A DNA stretch of 64,000 bases, taken from positions 558,001 to 622,000 of the forward strand of contig CP085831.1 of NCBI GenBank assembly GCA_020809705.1, read 5' to 3'. This document shows, piece after piece, positions 11,042 to 22,130 of this stretch. The stretch is from Calonectria ilicicola (Eukaryota; Ascomycota; Sordariomycetes; Hypocreales; Nectriaceae). The stretch's first letter is position 1. Every line of letters starts with the position of its first letter. Both the position numbers and the translations under genes were made by a program. A model generated the notes under the pieces. That model saw only the letters and a program-made list of their open reading frames with translations. It ran no database searches and was not told the DNA's origin.

Positions 11042-12028
11042 TCATGCCATTACTTTGGCCGAGGTTTCAAGCTGCACCAATCTTCTCTGCAATGCAACAT
11101 TCTCAGACTGAAGCTGCTCCTGCTGCTTCTCGAGAGCCTTGATGTATTTAACAGCCTTTTCCATCACCTCAGCTTTCCCCACCTTTCTTTTTCGGCTATC
11201 AGATTCATCTTGGAAATCCCCCTCATTATCTCGATGAGAGAAAATCTCCTTGGGTAGCGCGGTCCGAAGGGATTGAAGCCGACCATTCAGATTATTTCTG
11301 TATCTCTTCTCAATATGGCTCGTTGCCTCTGGGACACTATCCTCGTGTGCATCCTTCTTTGCTTGAGCCTTAAACTCGCTATACTTCATGCGAAGGGCTT
11401 TCTTTTCTTTCTTCCTCTCTCGTGGCGGATACGACACACCACTATCGGCGCTGCCATATGACGACACACTTGATGCCCGGCCACTACCGACGGTACGTGA
11501 TAAGTCATCTGCATCCCCAGCAAATGGAGCCCCCGTTTTTATGTTGGGCAGAAATCCCCAGTCGTCTCCGTCATCGACATTGCGTTCGGGCATATCTTGC
11601 CATGGAGGGGGACGGCTAAGGGATTCAGTAAGGTTGGCTATCGTCATTCCATTGTCGGGTTGTCCCGAAAAGTGCCCCAACAAGTCCAAGGGGAGGTTAT
11701 TGTTGTGAACCCGTTGTTGATCGATATGTTGCGCATGGTTTTGAGCAGAAGTCAAACTACCGGACGAAGTGTCGCCGGCCTGCCTCGATCCTACATTCTG
11801 AGGATGGGGGAAGTTTGAAAGCTGTCCAGCAGACATCTTGTTGAATTTTATTCGCTTGGCATCCTGCCGATCCGCGCTTTCGTCGCTATCGCTCCAGTCG
11901 ACACTATTGCCTTCATCCATCCGAGTTGAAAAGTGGTCTGATTTTGCGCGGGATACGGGAATAAGGTTGATTGGTTGATCATGGTGAGGAGGGCGGATAT
12001 CACCGCTTCTAAAATCCCCCATACTCAT
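11042..12028 (-). CDS. bHLH transcription factor, SREBP-like basic region
   Basis: Single exon of 328 aa starting at MSMGDFRSGD (12028). A C-terminal bHLH covers roughly residues 225-305: HIEKRYRNNLNGRLQSLR (basic region and helix 1), a long Asp/Glu-rich loop, then KVGKAEVMEKAVKYIKALE (helix 2) running into a leucine-zipper-like coil. The Tyr in EKRYR is the feature that marks SREBP-type proteins, where it permits binding to sterol-response-type as well as E-box sites. No C-terminal membrane segments are present, so this is a soluble form. Residues before the bHLH carry a Ser-rich linker, SVSSYGSADSGVSYPPRERK then ALRMKYSEF, which recurs in the unrelated regulator at 34098-35525. Confidence 0.85.
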   Translation of the reverse strand: MSMGDFRSGDIRPPHHDQPINLIPVSRAKSDHFSTRMDEGNSVDWSDSDESADRQDAKRIKFNKMSAGQLSNFPHPQNVGSRQAGDTSSGSLTSAQNHAQHIDQQRVHNNNLPLDLLGHFSGQPDNGMTIANLTESLSRPPPWQDMPERNVDDGDDWGFLPNIKTGAPFAGDADDLSRTVGSGRASSVSSYGSADSGVSYPPRERKKEKKALRMKYSEFKAQAKKDAHEDSVPEATSHIEKRYRNNLNGRLQSLRTALPKEIFSHRDNEGDFQDESDSRKRKVGKAEVMEKAVKYIKALEKQQEQLQSENVALQRRLVQLETSAKVMA

Positions 12029-12455
12029 TTTTTCGGAACAAAATATTCTCGATACCCTACTAGTTGTCAAGTGATCTCAGGTTAGAGGATTCGAGAATGT
12101 GACGGAGTGTTTTGTCAACAACCTCCCAAGACTTGGGCGTAAGCATGGCGCTAAGCCAAAAACGGCACAAGACTCCCATGGAACAACAGGCAATAACTAC
12201 CCTAGATGCTTTTTCTTTTTGGAACTTTTGAAGTTTAAAACCCCTCATCACGGGCATCGCAGTTGATTGAGTCCTTTCACACCAGCAGAAAATTTTATAT
12301 GAAGGGATGGAAGCCACGTATTAAAAGGATTAATTTATTACATTGTATTTCCTTTCTCTCTCCATCAACTGAACTCAAACCAAATTTCATCGAAGATCAA
12401 TTTGTACAAGTTACAGCATAATCCGCTTTAGATCAGAGTCCACTCTCCATCACTA
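12029..12455. other. 5' flank of bHLH gene and 3' flank of secreted-peptide gene
   Basis: About 430 bp. A minus-strand frame at 12060-12317 exists but has no recognisable features. A 17-bp word, AGCATGGCGCTAAGCCA, occurs here near 12142 and again near 13741. Confidence 0.4.
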
Positions 12456-12772
12456 CTAGGTGCTTTTGCAGAACGTTTTACAGTTTAGCTGTGCACTGTT
12501 TAGACAGAAGTTTGTGCAAGTATTCTGTTTCCTGAGCTTCCAGGAACATTTAGCCGGACAAAGGCCTTCATAGAAGCGCACGCATGGAAAATAGCCTCCT
12601 CCAACGCAAGCTTTTGAAACACGTCCTTCAATATGAGCTTCGGGCTCTGCGGTTGGTGCGGTAACACCCATCGTAGACAGGGTAACAATTGCAACAAAGA
12701 CTTTCTATTGTGTGTCAGCAGTCTGGAATAACTCATAATTCAGTATGTGCAACGTACCGCCGGGGAAAACAT
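12456..12772 (-). CDS. Small secreted cysteine-rich protein (8 Cys), effector-like
   Basis: Two exons, 12758-12772 (15 nt) and 12456-12704, with a 53-nt intron (GTACGT...CTGAC...TAG). The joined frame is 87 aa. The tiny first exon completes a classic signal peptide, MFSPAKVFVAIVTLSTMG, with a likely cut after VTA. The mature part is about 66 aa with eight cysteines in four near pairs (C..C, C..C, C..C, C..C), ending FCKST, consistent with a disulfide-knotted apoplastic peptide. Small size, secretion and cysteine density fit a candidate effector or antimicrobial peptide. I recognise no named family, so function is open. A TATA box lies about 115 bp upstream. Confidence 0.7.
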
Positions 12773-12884
12773 GTTTGCAAAGATACGGTAGCTTGGTTGC
12801 CGACCAAAATAGGGTGGTGTGGTTAGAGATGAAATGATTTAGATACAAGGTCTGAATGTCGAAACTGAAGAGAATCATGCTTTC

Positions 12885-12892
12885 TATATATA
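12885..12892 (-). promoter_or_regulatory. TATA box of the secreted cysteine-rich gene
   Basis: A TATATATA-type sequence on the minus strand, about 115 bp upstream of the ATG at 12772, at a normal distance for a fungal core promoter. Confidence 0.5.
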
Positions 12893-14291
12893 CGAGGTTT
12901 GAATGACCCAGCCCCCGAATCGATTTCACCTTTGATGACTGTTGGTTACCAGGTAGATCAGGGAACTATCGTGGGCCGAATTCACTTTGCGGATCGCGTC
13001 CCACCGTTTTAGTGGAGATCTACCCGAGCCGAGACTGGGGCGATGCAGCTAATCCATCACTCTCCATACCTTGGTGGAAACATGCCACCGCGGAATGCTC
13101 AGTTGTGCTTCCCTTCGTCAGGAAGGTGAGCTGTACCCGAGGCTAAAATCCTAGAGACTAGCAAGCGTCTAGATTTGAGTCGTGATTGGTTTGGTTCGGC
13201 AATCCGGCAAGCGTCTGCCAAAAAAGATTAGTCCAGACTTGCGAGTGGGGTCATCGTGACAGGGCTTGATGCTCAGCTGGTCGGGTTGGCGGATGGCTGA
13301 GCAGCCTCAAACGACACACAGTATTCTGCTCTTGGATTATTGGGGGAGAACATCTTTTTTACGTGGCCATGACACAGAGTCTTATTCTTATCCCAACCTC
13401 TGAGAACTCTGGATCATAAAGTATGAGCATATGTTGAAAGGCGGATTCTACATCGTATCATTCCTCGAAGCATACCCATGCAGGAATGTAGGCCTCAGCC
13501 GCAAATTCCAGTGCCTAGTAAATAGTGTGATATCTCAACCAACATGCATAAATATTGAGCCCATTTGACAGGATCCATCAATTCATTAAGCGAAGCAAAA
13601 GTGCCACTGCGGGCCCTTCTTAGAAAAGATTCCCGCACACGCTGGTGCTATCGTATTTAGCCCACATTGCAGCTCATGTAGAGCTACAGGGATCTTTGAT
13701 GGAGACTCATTTATCAGATCGACCTAAAGGTCTTGAGGCGAGCATGGCGCTAAGCCACAAGTGGTATCCGCTTCCCAGAACTAACAATCACTGGCTCTTC
13801 TAATTTTTCAAATCTGTGAAATTCGAATTCTCGTCACCAGCTCTCGTTTGCGACAAACAGAGGTTCTGTGTGACTCCACGTAAAAGAATCCTGCATTATA
13901 TTTGGTATTCTTCGCGTAGAAACAGATTGCATCGTCTTCCACGCCGCTGGTTATTAACTCCACACCTTGCATCCAGGGACAATTTAGGCATGGTTAGCCT
14001 ATTGAAAATCTTCAAAGTATAATAGATAGAATGAAATAACTACCTATCGGCTTTCCGGATCCATTTTTCACGACGCCACAAAAGAGTACGAGGGAGGCTG
14101 GACCGCGATAAGAGCAACTCAAATTAATTATACTCGTCGTCCTAAACTGTGCCGCTCCGATAGTCGTTGATATTTGAACAATATTTGGTTATTGCTTTCT
14201 TCTATCGTGATATCCAATTTGCAGCACCGATACCGAAATTCACGCGAGCGGATATTTGGTACTCATCCAACATCTCTACTTTTCCCGCCAA
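12893..14291. other. Long intergenic region
   Basis: About 1.4 kb without a supportable gene. Short open frames (for example 13816-14022) show no motif or splice support. A partial repeat of a 12.1-kb word lies near 13741. Confidence 0.45.
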
Positions 14292-15645
14292 TTAAATCAA
14301 CTCATCGGGCAAAGACTTATCGTAAAAAGCCGCTTTGCAGGTCCATACCTTGTCCTTCAAGCTTTGCGCCTTCCGCCACATGTCTTTGAGGTCAATACCC
14401 ATCAATCTCGCATAATAAAACCAGGAAAACAAAACAGTAATATCCACCTTGACACGCCCTTGGTACCCGTCCTCGTCGGTGCTATTATGGCCTCCGGTAA
14501 ACATGCTCTTGCAATCGTAAGTATTGATTGAAGGAGGAATAGCCTCATCATCCTCGGTAAGCAGATATGGGGGCACCCAGTTGGCATTGTACGCCCACAC
14601 AAACATGGTGGGGAGTGCCCTAACCCTTGTGTCATCATACTCGAACACAAATCCACTTGGGGAAATTTCGACTTGTGGAGGTTCAAGCCCGAATGTACCA
14701 AGTTGCTTGAAAACGCAATCATCTGTAAGGACGAGAAATGTGTTTCTCAGGACCCGTGGTTGCTGTAGCGTCGCAAACACGATCATGAAATGCCTATCCT
14801 AGTTAAACACAGATACTTCGCACATCTATTGGGCCACTTACTTGCGATAGGCCGAAGGACTTGCTTCGGACGGAAAACCATGAACTGCACAAGGAGGAGG
14901 CCATTCTAAGTGCATGTAAGGACAGAGAGCTTCTCCCCCGAGAACAGTGATGGAAGCATGGCGGTGGCTCTTGATGCTATCTACAGAAAATCCTTCATTG
15001 AATATGGTTAACCAACGTTCCCTTGCCATTGCGGACCGCTGCTCAACCTCACTAAAACGGTAAATGGCAAAGCCGTACGCTTGCTGAGCCTCCTTGATAT
15101 CACTGATCCAGAAGGGCGTGTGGGGTTTGATTCGGTTCCAAATTTGAAGAACTGTCAGTTCTTCTCTGCTCTCAGCCACGAATTCGTACGCATGAAGCAT
15201 GCGCCGTGCCCAATGTCGCGCCGTCTGCTCGTTAGGGCCTCGGCACATTTCTCGGGCTCTTGCGAGTGGGCCGCCTTCACTTTCCAAGCGAAGAAGGTCT
15301 TCATACATGGTTTCGATGTCTACATTGCAGGAATGCCGTGGCATCAGGCGGGTAGACGGGCTGTCCAAGAAGCACAGCGCGCCACTCGAACCGGGTAATC
15401 GTGCCCTTGGACAAGCACTCTGGGATTAAATCGTGTCCTTTTATCGCTTCCATACGACGCTTTATGAAAGGCTCTCGCTTCTCCAGTTCAATATTGGCGT
15501 CTAGATCCTCTGCAGTCATCTGAGCTCTATGAAGCTGTCGCTGCGGACGCACCTCCTGTTTTTGACGCTGTTCCTCGGCACGCTCCTGTCGGCACCGCTC
15601 CCTATTGCGCGCCATAGTGGCCTGAAATTTGATGTGATCTGACAT
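14292..15645 (-). CDS. Hypothetical protein, frame broken near 15320
   Basis: Three coding blocks on the minus strand. Block one, ATG at 15645 (MSDHIKFQATMARNRERC), starts with a charged Arg/Gln-rich coil and reads to about 15320. Block two reads from about 15325 to 14842 in another frame. Block three, 14793-14292, joins block two cleanly through a 48-nt GTAAGT...TAG intron. I could not find a GT-AG pair in the right phase between blocks one and two, although both look coding right up to the switch near CTGCAATGTAG. A 1-nt indel or an unusual intron is therefore likely. The product would be about 430-450 aa. Block three has a Trp/Tyr-rich stretch (WAYNANWVPPYLL). I recognise no family. Confidence 0.5.
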
Positions 15646-17611
15646 TACGTCGTTAATGTGTGCCAATGGAGTCAAAGTCGAAGCGGAGAGTAAATGTCAT
15701 GAAAATGGATCAAATTGGGTTGCCGGATCCTTGCGCATGACGGTTGGTTGTTAGTGGGTCAACACGACAGCCCGAATGCACTAGCAAAACAAAGCTGAAG
15801 CACATTTGATCTCATCTCTAGCGAACTATCACCAGGCCTGTTTTGTCGATTGGAGTAGCAGAGGCCGCGCCTTTCATTAACAAGATTATTGTGAACGAAT
15901 GACAACATGCACTCCCTCACTGCGTCGATCGCTAGACCTGTATAATGCACGTCAAACAATTTATGGGTAGAACAATTGACTGTAATAATTATATCTACGT
16001 CATTCTCCTTAACAAATATTTGGGAATTTTATCAGAAAATTGGACAAAATCATGCACCGAGTGTGATCATATATCCAAGTGACCAATCGCCCGCAGTTCC
16101 AACCATATTTCACATTTCACGCGCTAAAATCATAGCAAACGTTCTAAAATTGACTCTTTGAGGCCTGGGCGTATATCATCTCTCCATAGCTTAGGTGTGC
16201 ATTATATCAGCTGGAAGTATATTGCGCAAGGATTAATTGCTAACTTTGTCATCGCTGGTTAATTCTTGAGTGGGCTTTGGCTTGGCGCAATACACTTTCA
16301 GCCTCAGCACAACTCTTCATGAAACACAACTGCACTCAACGGCACAACGGAGATCTAGAGTCTGGTTGGTGAGGGATCTGACGAATTTAACTCATATATA
16401 TAATTAATTTGAAAGAATCTTTTTATTCGTGGTTTTTTTTCCCGAATCGCAAGTACATATAAAATATATATTTAATCTTTTTATCACTCTATACACACAC
16501 ACGCACACTTGTAACGAGTAAAGTCACCTCATAAAACTCTAGTCACATAAGAACTAAGCGGACGGAGAGTACCTATAGCCTTGGCCGTGCTGTATGCATC
16601 TCATCATCGCCACTATGTCAGTAGCGAGATGAATATTTCCAATCTTCTTTAGTTTTCATTTCTGTCGAGAATAGTATACCTCGTAAAATTCTATAGACTC
16701 GCTTCGTAACAAATACGTCCACATGAACATATAATATATCAACAATAACATCGGTAGAAGGATGAAAAGGATCCAGAGCGCGGAGCGCATTACATTCTAA
16801 TATTCAATGAATTCAAAATTTGCACTCTATCTGAAACTTAATTTTCATGACACGGCGAGACTAGGTGACTCCCGAGAATCCCGAATGTGCTAAAGATGTG
16901 CTAGGCTCTCCTAGTTTTTCCTTCGCCCTAGCTGCTCTTGAGAGTGTTTAGGGACTGTATAGCCATAATGACCATCTTATCGAGTATATACCAGCGTACA
17001 CTACTATCAACGCCATGGCCCCGCCTTGGTCAGCCACAGCTATCCCTAGTTTGCTAACAGGCAACCAGACTCGAAACCAGGTATCAATGACAACATTCAC
17101 TAATACCCTCTTCTTGAATTTAGGACAAAGAAACGCGGGGATATGAACTACCAATAACTTGGCAAGTGAAATAGAAATTGGTAGACTAGTCCCATTGGGC
17201 AATAAGTTGGCGAACAAAGAAAATAAAACGCGTACCTAGGCCTCGCCGATATAAAATAAGCCGCGTTGAGCGAATTAGTGCCGAAAAGCCCTGTGATGAC
17301 TCGTGGCTAAAACATCACGTGCGAAAGTGTGGCGGTGGCTATGCGTGCTCACACACAATGGATCTGAACTCGTAGCAGCCTGATTGAGAATGTTGCTGAC
17401 ATTTCACTGCTACATCATCCAAATCGCTCATCGAAGAGAGCATCGATTCCCGTTACCATATCACAGAGATCCAACACAGATATCTCGCGAGACGGATGTA
17501 CTTGATCCAGGTTGCATCATTAGCTCAAGGGTGGGGCAAGTACAGTGCAAGCCGGCCAGATGAACACTAGTCACTAACCCAGATATCTTTTAGAAAGGCT
17601 TGCAGGAGGAC
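15646..17611. other. AT-rich intergenic region
   Basis: About 2 kb with no supportable gene. It includes a short AC microsatellite near 16493-16508 and strongly AT-rich DNA at about 16380-16480. The 17.3-17.6 kb part is the likely promoter of the PNP-NACHT gene. Confidence 0.45.
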
Positions 17612-20600
17612 ATGTCCGCGGTTTCTGGAACGTCATGGAAAGATGGGAGCGCGCTTCGGAACGACTGGATTGGCCAGAAAAGACAGAGATCAGTCGAGCT
17701 TGACAATAATCCTCAGGAATCCAAACGACGATCAAACCCAAGGGAGCTTTCACATGAGGAGTATACTGTTGCCTGGATATGTGCGTTACATATTGAGCGC
17801 GCTGCAGTAGAGGCATTGCTGGACGATATCCATATGCCATTGTCTGGTGGTTCAAATGATACAAACATCTACACTATGGGTAACATCGGGGCTCATAATG
17901 TTGTTATTGCATGTTTGCCGGCTGGACACTATGGCACAAATAATGCCGCCACGGTTGCTAGGGATATTATTCGAAGCTTTCCTTCTATAGAGATTGGGTT
18001 GATGGTCGGAATCGGTGGGGGCGTCCCTGGGAATACCGATATCCGACTTGGAGACATTGTCGTCAGCACCGAGGTCATCCAGTATGACTTTGGAAAGACG
18101 GTTCAGTCAGGCTTGTTCCGCAGGACGAGCAACCCTATAAGGCCTCCCCAAAGGTTTATGAAGGCTGTGGCAAAGCTACAATCATGCCATGAAAGAAACC
18201 CAACAACAATTCCGAGCATTATCTCGGAGATGCTTCAACGATATCCACGCATGAAAGCTTATGCCTATCCGACATTGTCTGCAGATCTATTGTTCAAGTC
18301 TAACTACGAAGACGGTGAAAATACGGCCGATTGTGAGAACTGTGACCATTCTCAACTGGTTCACCGACACCCACGGACCAGCACAGACCCTGAGATCCAT
18401 TATGGAGTTATTGCGTCAGGTAACCAGGTGATGAAGCACGGGGGGACAAGAGACAATTTAGCAGCTACTACAAATATCTTATGCTTTGAAATGGAGGCGG
18501 CTGGTCTGATGGACCAATTCCCATGCCTTGTCGTTAGGGGGATTTGTGACTACTCGGATTCTCATAAGAGCAAGGAGTGGCAAAAATACGCATCCGCAAC
18601 TTCCGCAGCCTATGCCAAGGAGCTTCTATCTGTTATGTCTACAAGTCCAAAGCAATCCTCAAGTAAGTCTTCCTGTACGGAGACCCGAATTTCGATCTGA
18701 CCTGCCTGGCACAGACCCGACGCAGTCTCAAAACAAACACGCCGCCTTGCTGTCCCAAGAGCGTAGACGAGCCGTCTTGGATTCACTACAGTTCGAACAG
18801 ATTGATGCTCGACGCCTTAATATAAAAAATGCCCATGCCCAGACATGCAAATGGATATTACAAGAGAAAAAGTATGTTGATTGGCAGGACCCCGACAAGC
18901 TACAGGATCACCGTGGCTTTCTTTGGATAAAAGGAAAGCCTGGAGCAGGAAAATCGACCTTGATGAAGTTTATCTTCAAAGATGCTCAGAAGACACTGAA
19001 GAATAAGAAGATTATTCTCAACTTTTTCTTTAATGCTCGTGGAGAGGATTTGGAAAGATCAACTGCCGGGATGTACCGCTCTCTCCTTGGCCAACTTTTT
19101 GAGCATCTTCCAAATTTGGAGTCTACTCTCGACAGGCTAGTCCTGCCAAATTGGAGTATTGGTCAACCACCACAGTGGAACATTCAGATTCTAGAGGAAC
19201 TATTGGAACAGGTCGTCCAAGCCCTGGGTGATGCATCTGTCATATGTTTTATTGATGCAGTAGACGAGTGCGATCAGCAGCAGGTTCGTGATATGATAGA
19301 CTTTTTCGAAAGCGTATGCGAGACAGCAATGAGAAATGGACCTGGATTCTATATCTGTTTTTCAACCAGGCACTACCCACATATTACCATCAATTTTGGT
19401 CTCAATCTTGTTCTGGAGGGCCAGGAAGGACATAGTCAGGATATTGCTAATTATGTTCAGAGTAAACTCAAAGTTGGACGTGGTAAACTTGCCGAGAAGA
19501 TCCGCGCCGAACTTCAAGATAAGGCGTCCGGGGTTTTCATGTGGATTGTCTTGGTTGTTGAAATTCTCAATAAAGAGCATGATGGTGGACGTATATATGC
19601 ACTACGTCAGCGACTTCAAGAGATACCAGGTGATCTATATGAGTTATTCCGCGACATCTTGGGTCGTCACGATCGCAACAGGGATGAACTACTCCTGTGT
19701 CTTCAGTGGGTACTGTTTGCAAGAGAACCATTAAAGCCGGAAGAACTTTACTTTGCGATTCGAGCAGGAACTGGCAAGAATGAAGGCCTTGAAGAGTGGG
19801 ACACCGAAGAAGTATGCATTGATGATATCAAGAGGTTTATAATCAGCTCTTCCAAAGGATTAGCTGAGGTTACAAAGGCCAAGGCGGCGACCGTTCAATT
19901 TATCCATGAATCAGTCAGAGACTTTCTCCTGAAAGGTGGTGGGATTGAAAGTATTTGGCCTCAACTCAACAACATCGAAGGCCAAAGCCATGAAAAATTA
20001 AAGGAGTGCTGCTTGGAATATTGTCGTGTTGACGTCCCTTATTGGGACTCTAACACACGCTATAGCCGGGAGGAGTCATTCTACCTAGCCCAATCAGCTG
20101 TGAACTCTTTTCCTTTCTTGTCCTATGCTGTGCAAAACCTGCTCTTTCACGCCGATAAGGCGGGTAGCTATAATATCTCGCAAAAGGCCTTCCTCGAAAC
20201 AACTTTTGAACTTGATCAATGGATAGTTCTTTACAACACCGTCGAAAAACACGACTCACGCCGTTACGGACTTGATACACGGCTTATTTATATTCTCGCA
20301 GAGGCGAACACGCCATATCTTATCAAGCTCTGTTCATCAAGATCGTCTTGCCTACAAGTGACAAACGAACGATACGGATGTCCACTCTTGGCAGGAGCAG
20401 TTAACGAAAGCCTTGAAGCTGTCTTGGAATTTCGTTCAGCGCTAATGGAACGTCAACTACCTTCAAACGATATTTGGAAAATTATTGACCAGGACAACCA
20501 CAATGGAAGCAAACGCGCAAAGCTCAGTCGCAACTTCAAGTTTTCCCCAGATAGGTCATTACTATCCCACATGGCTGAATATGGTGACCCAGCACTTGTT

Positions 20601-21950
20601 GCTTTGCTGCTAGACTCCGTTGACGAAGATCTTGATTCTCTCGATAAGATGGGCCGATCCCCGTTAATATGGGCTACTGTTCAAGGGCATCATGCTATTG
20701 TTCAAATCTTCCTTAACAGCAAGCGAATAAATCCTAACTTAGCTGATAGAGGCGGGCGAACTCCACTATCATGGGCTGCCGGAGAAGGCTACCTAGAAAT
20801 CACCCAGGCGCTCCTTGGGAGTGACGAGGTAGATCCCAATTTAACTGATCAATATGGAAAAACTCCATTCTCTTGGGCTGTTGGCGAAGGCCACCAAAGA
20901 GTTGCCCAGGAACTACTTAGCATTGAGAAGATCGATGTTAATTTAGCTGATAATATTGGCCGAACCCCGTTCTCGTGGGCTGCAGGAAATGGCCACCAAA
21001 CAATGGTCCATATACTTCTGGAATTGGAGAGCATAGACCCCGACCTAACAGATAATATAGGGCGAACGCCACTATCCTGGGCCGCTATACAAGGTCATCA
21101 AATAATCGTCCATATGCTTCTGGGTATTGAAAGGATAGACCCGAACTCAACTGATCAATACGGTCAAACTCCACTATCCTGGGCTGCCGGGGAAGGCCAT
21201 AGGGAGGTGGTCCAGACTCTCATCGACAGCGAGAGAGTAGATCCAAATCTGGGAGACAGGGACGGACGAACACCAATATCATGGGCTGTCAAAGAAGAGC
21301 ATCATGGAACCATTCAGGCCTTCCTTGAGAATAGTAGGATAAATCCCAACCTTGTTGACAATGCAGGAGGCACTCTCCTAATTTGGGCTATCAAAAATGA
21401 GAGGGAAGAAATTACGCGAATGCTTCTCAATAGCCAGAAGGTGGAGCCCAATTTAAATGATGAAACGCAAAGAAGTCCTTTATCTTGGGCTGCTACGGCT
21501 AGAAATACAGAAATTCTCAATGCTCTACTAGATTGCAAGACAATAAATATCAATTCTGTGGATAGGGAAGGGAGAACCCCTCTTTCGTGGGCTGTTATCA
21601 AGGGTAACTCGGCAAATCTAAAAGCTCTTCTCAATCAGAAGCCCCCGTTTTCACAAAATTCATTTCAAGAGCGGATTTCCCCTCTTGAACTGGGGCTTAA
21701 TTGGGCGGACAAGTATGGAAAAACTCCGCTTCACTATGCTATACAAGGGCGAAATATAGCAGGCGCGCTGTTACTCTTAAAAGCTGGCAGAGCCGACCTT
21801 ACCTTGAAGGATCACGAGGGGAAAACACCACTCAATTATGCGATTCAAAATCGTGACAGAAGGATGGTGAAATTAATTTCAGGCGGGAAACTACAACTTG
21901 ACACAGGTGATGATGTCAAAGATAACTTTCGTTGTTTGCAATACTTCTGA
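17612..21950 (+). CDS. NLR-like protein: PNP/UDP phosphorylase domain - NACHT - ankyrin repeats
   Basis: Two exons, 17612-18662 and 18715-21950, with a 52-nt intron; about 1428 aa. The start is the ATG of MSAVSGTSWK. Residues about 50-345 form a nucleoside-phosphorylase-like domain: YTVAWICALHIERAAVEALL, MVGIGGGVPG, and FEMEAAGLMDQFPCLVVRGICDYSD. The NACHT NTPase follows: GKPGAGKST (Walker A) at residue ~435 and CFIDAVDECD (Walker B). After a helical region come ten contiguous 34-residue ankyrin repeats (GRTPLSWAAxxGH pattern) and two more near the end. This architecture is a known fungal STAND/NLR type. The repeats are the presumed recognition surface, NACHT the switch, and the PNP domain the effector or nucleotide-processing end (inference from related systems). 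It is convergent with another NACHT gene 180 bp away. Confidence 0.93.
20652..21671 (+). repeat. Ten tandem ankyrin-repeat units of 102 bp
   Basis: Within the PNP-NACHT gene, ten 34-codon units follow without gaps, most reading G(R/K/Q)TP(L/F)SWA(A/V). Units 2, 4, 5 and 6 are especially alike. Two further, less similar units (GKTPLHYA, GKTPLNYA) lie at about 21716-21890. High unit similarity suggests repeat turnover by recombination. Confidence 0.85.
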
Positions 21951-22130
21951 TGCTAGTACAAAATATAGAGAAAATTCAATAGATATACTTTTCTACCCGC
22001 TAAAATGAAATAATTCAAATATAATATGACTGTTCATTTAATATCCATAGGGTCAGAACCCCCCTACTCACAGAAAGTTTATAGAGATATTGACGGGGGC
22101 TAACCGACGACGCATGCGATTCTCCTCATA

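Noticed and set aside
12060..12317. 85-codon minus ORF upstream of the bHLH gene
   Set aside because: No motif, no splice sites linking it to the bHLH frame; probably 5' leader sequence.
12142..13760. Shared word AGCATGGCGCTAAGCCA near 12142 and 13741
   Set aside because: Similarity extends for only about 27 bp, too short to call a repeat family or element.
16948..17217. 89-codon hydrophobic minus ORF
   Set aside because: Isolated in AT-rich intergenic DNA with no family resemblance or splice support.
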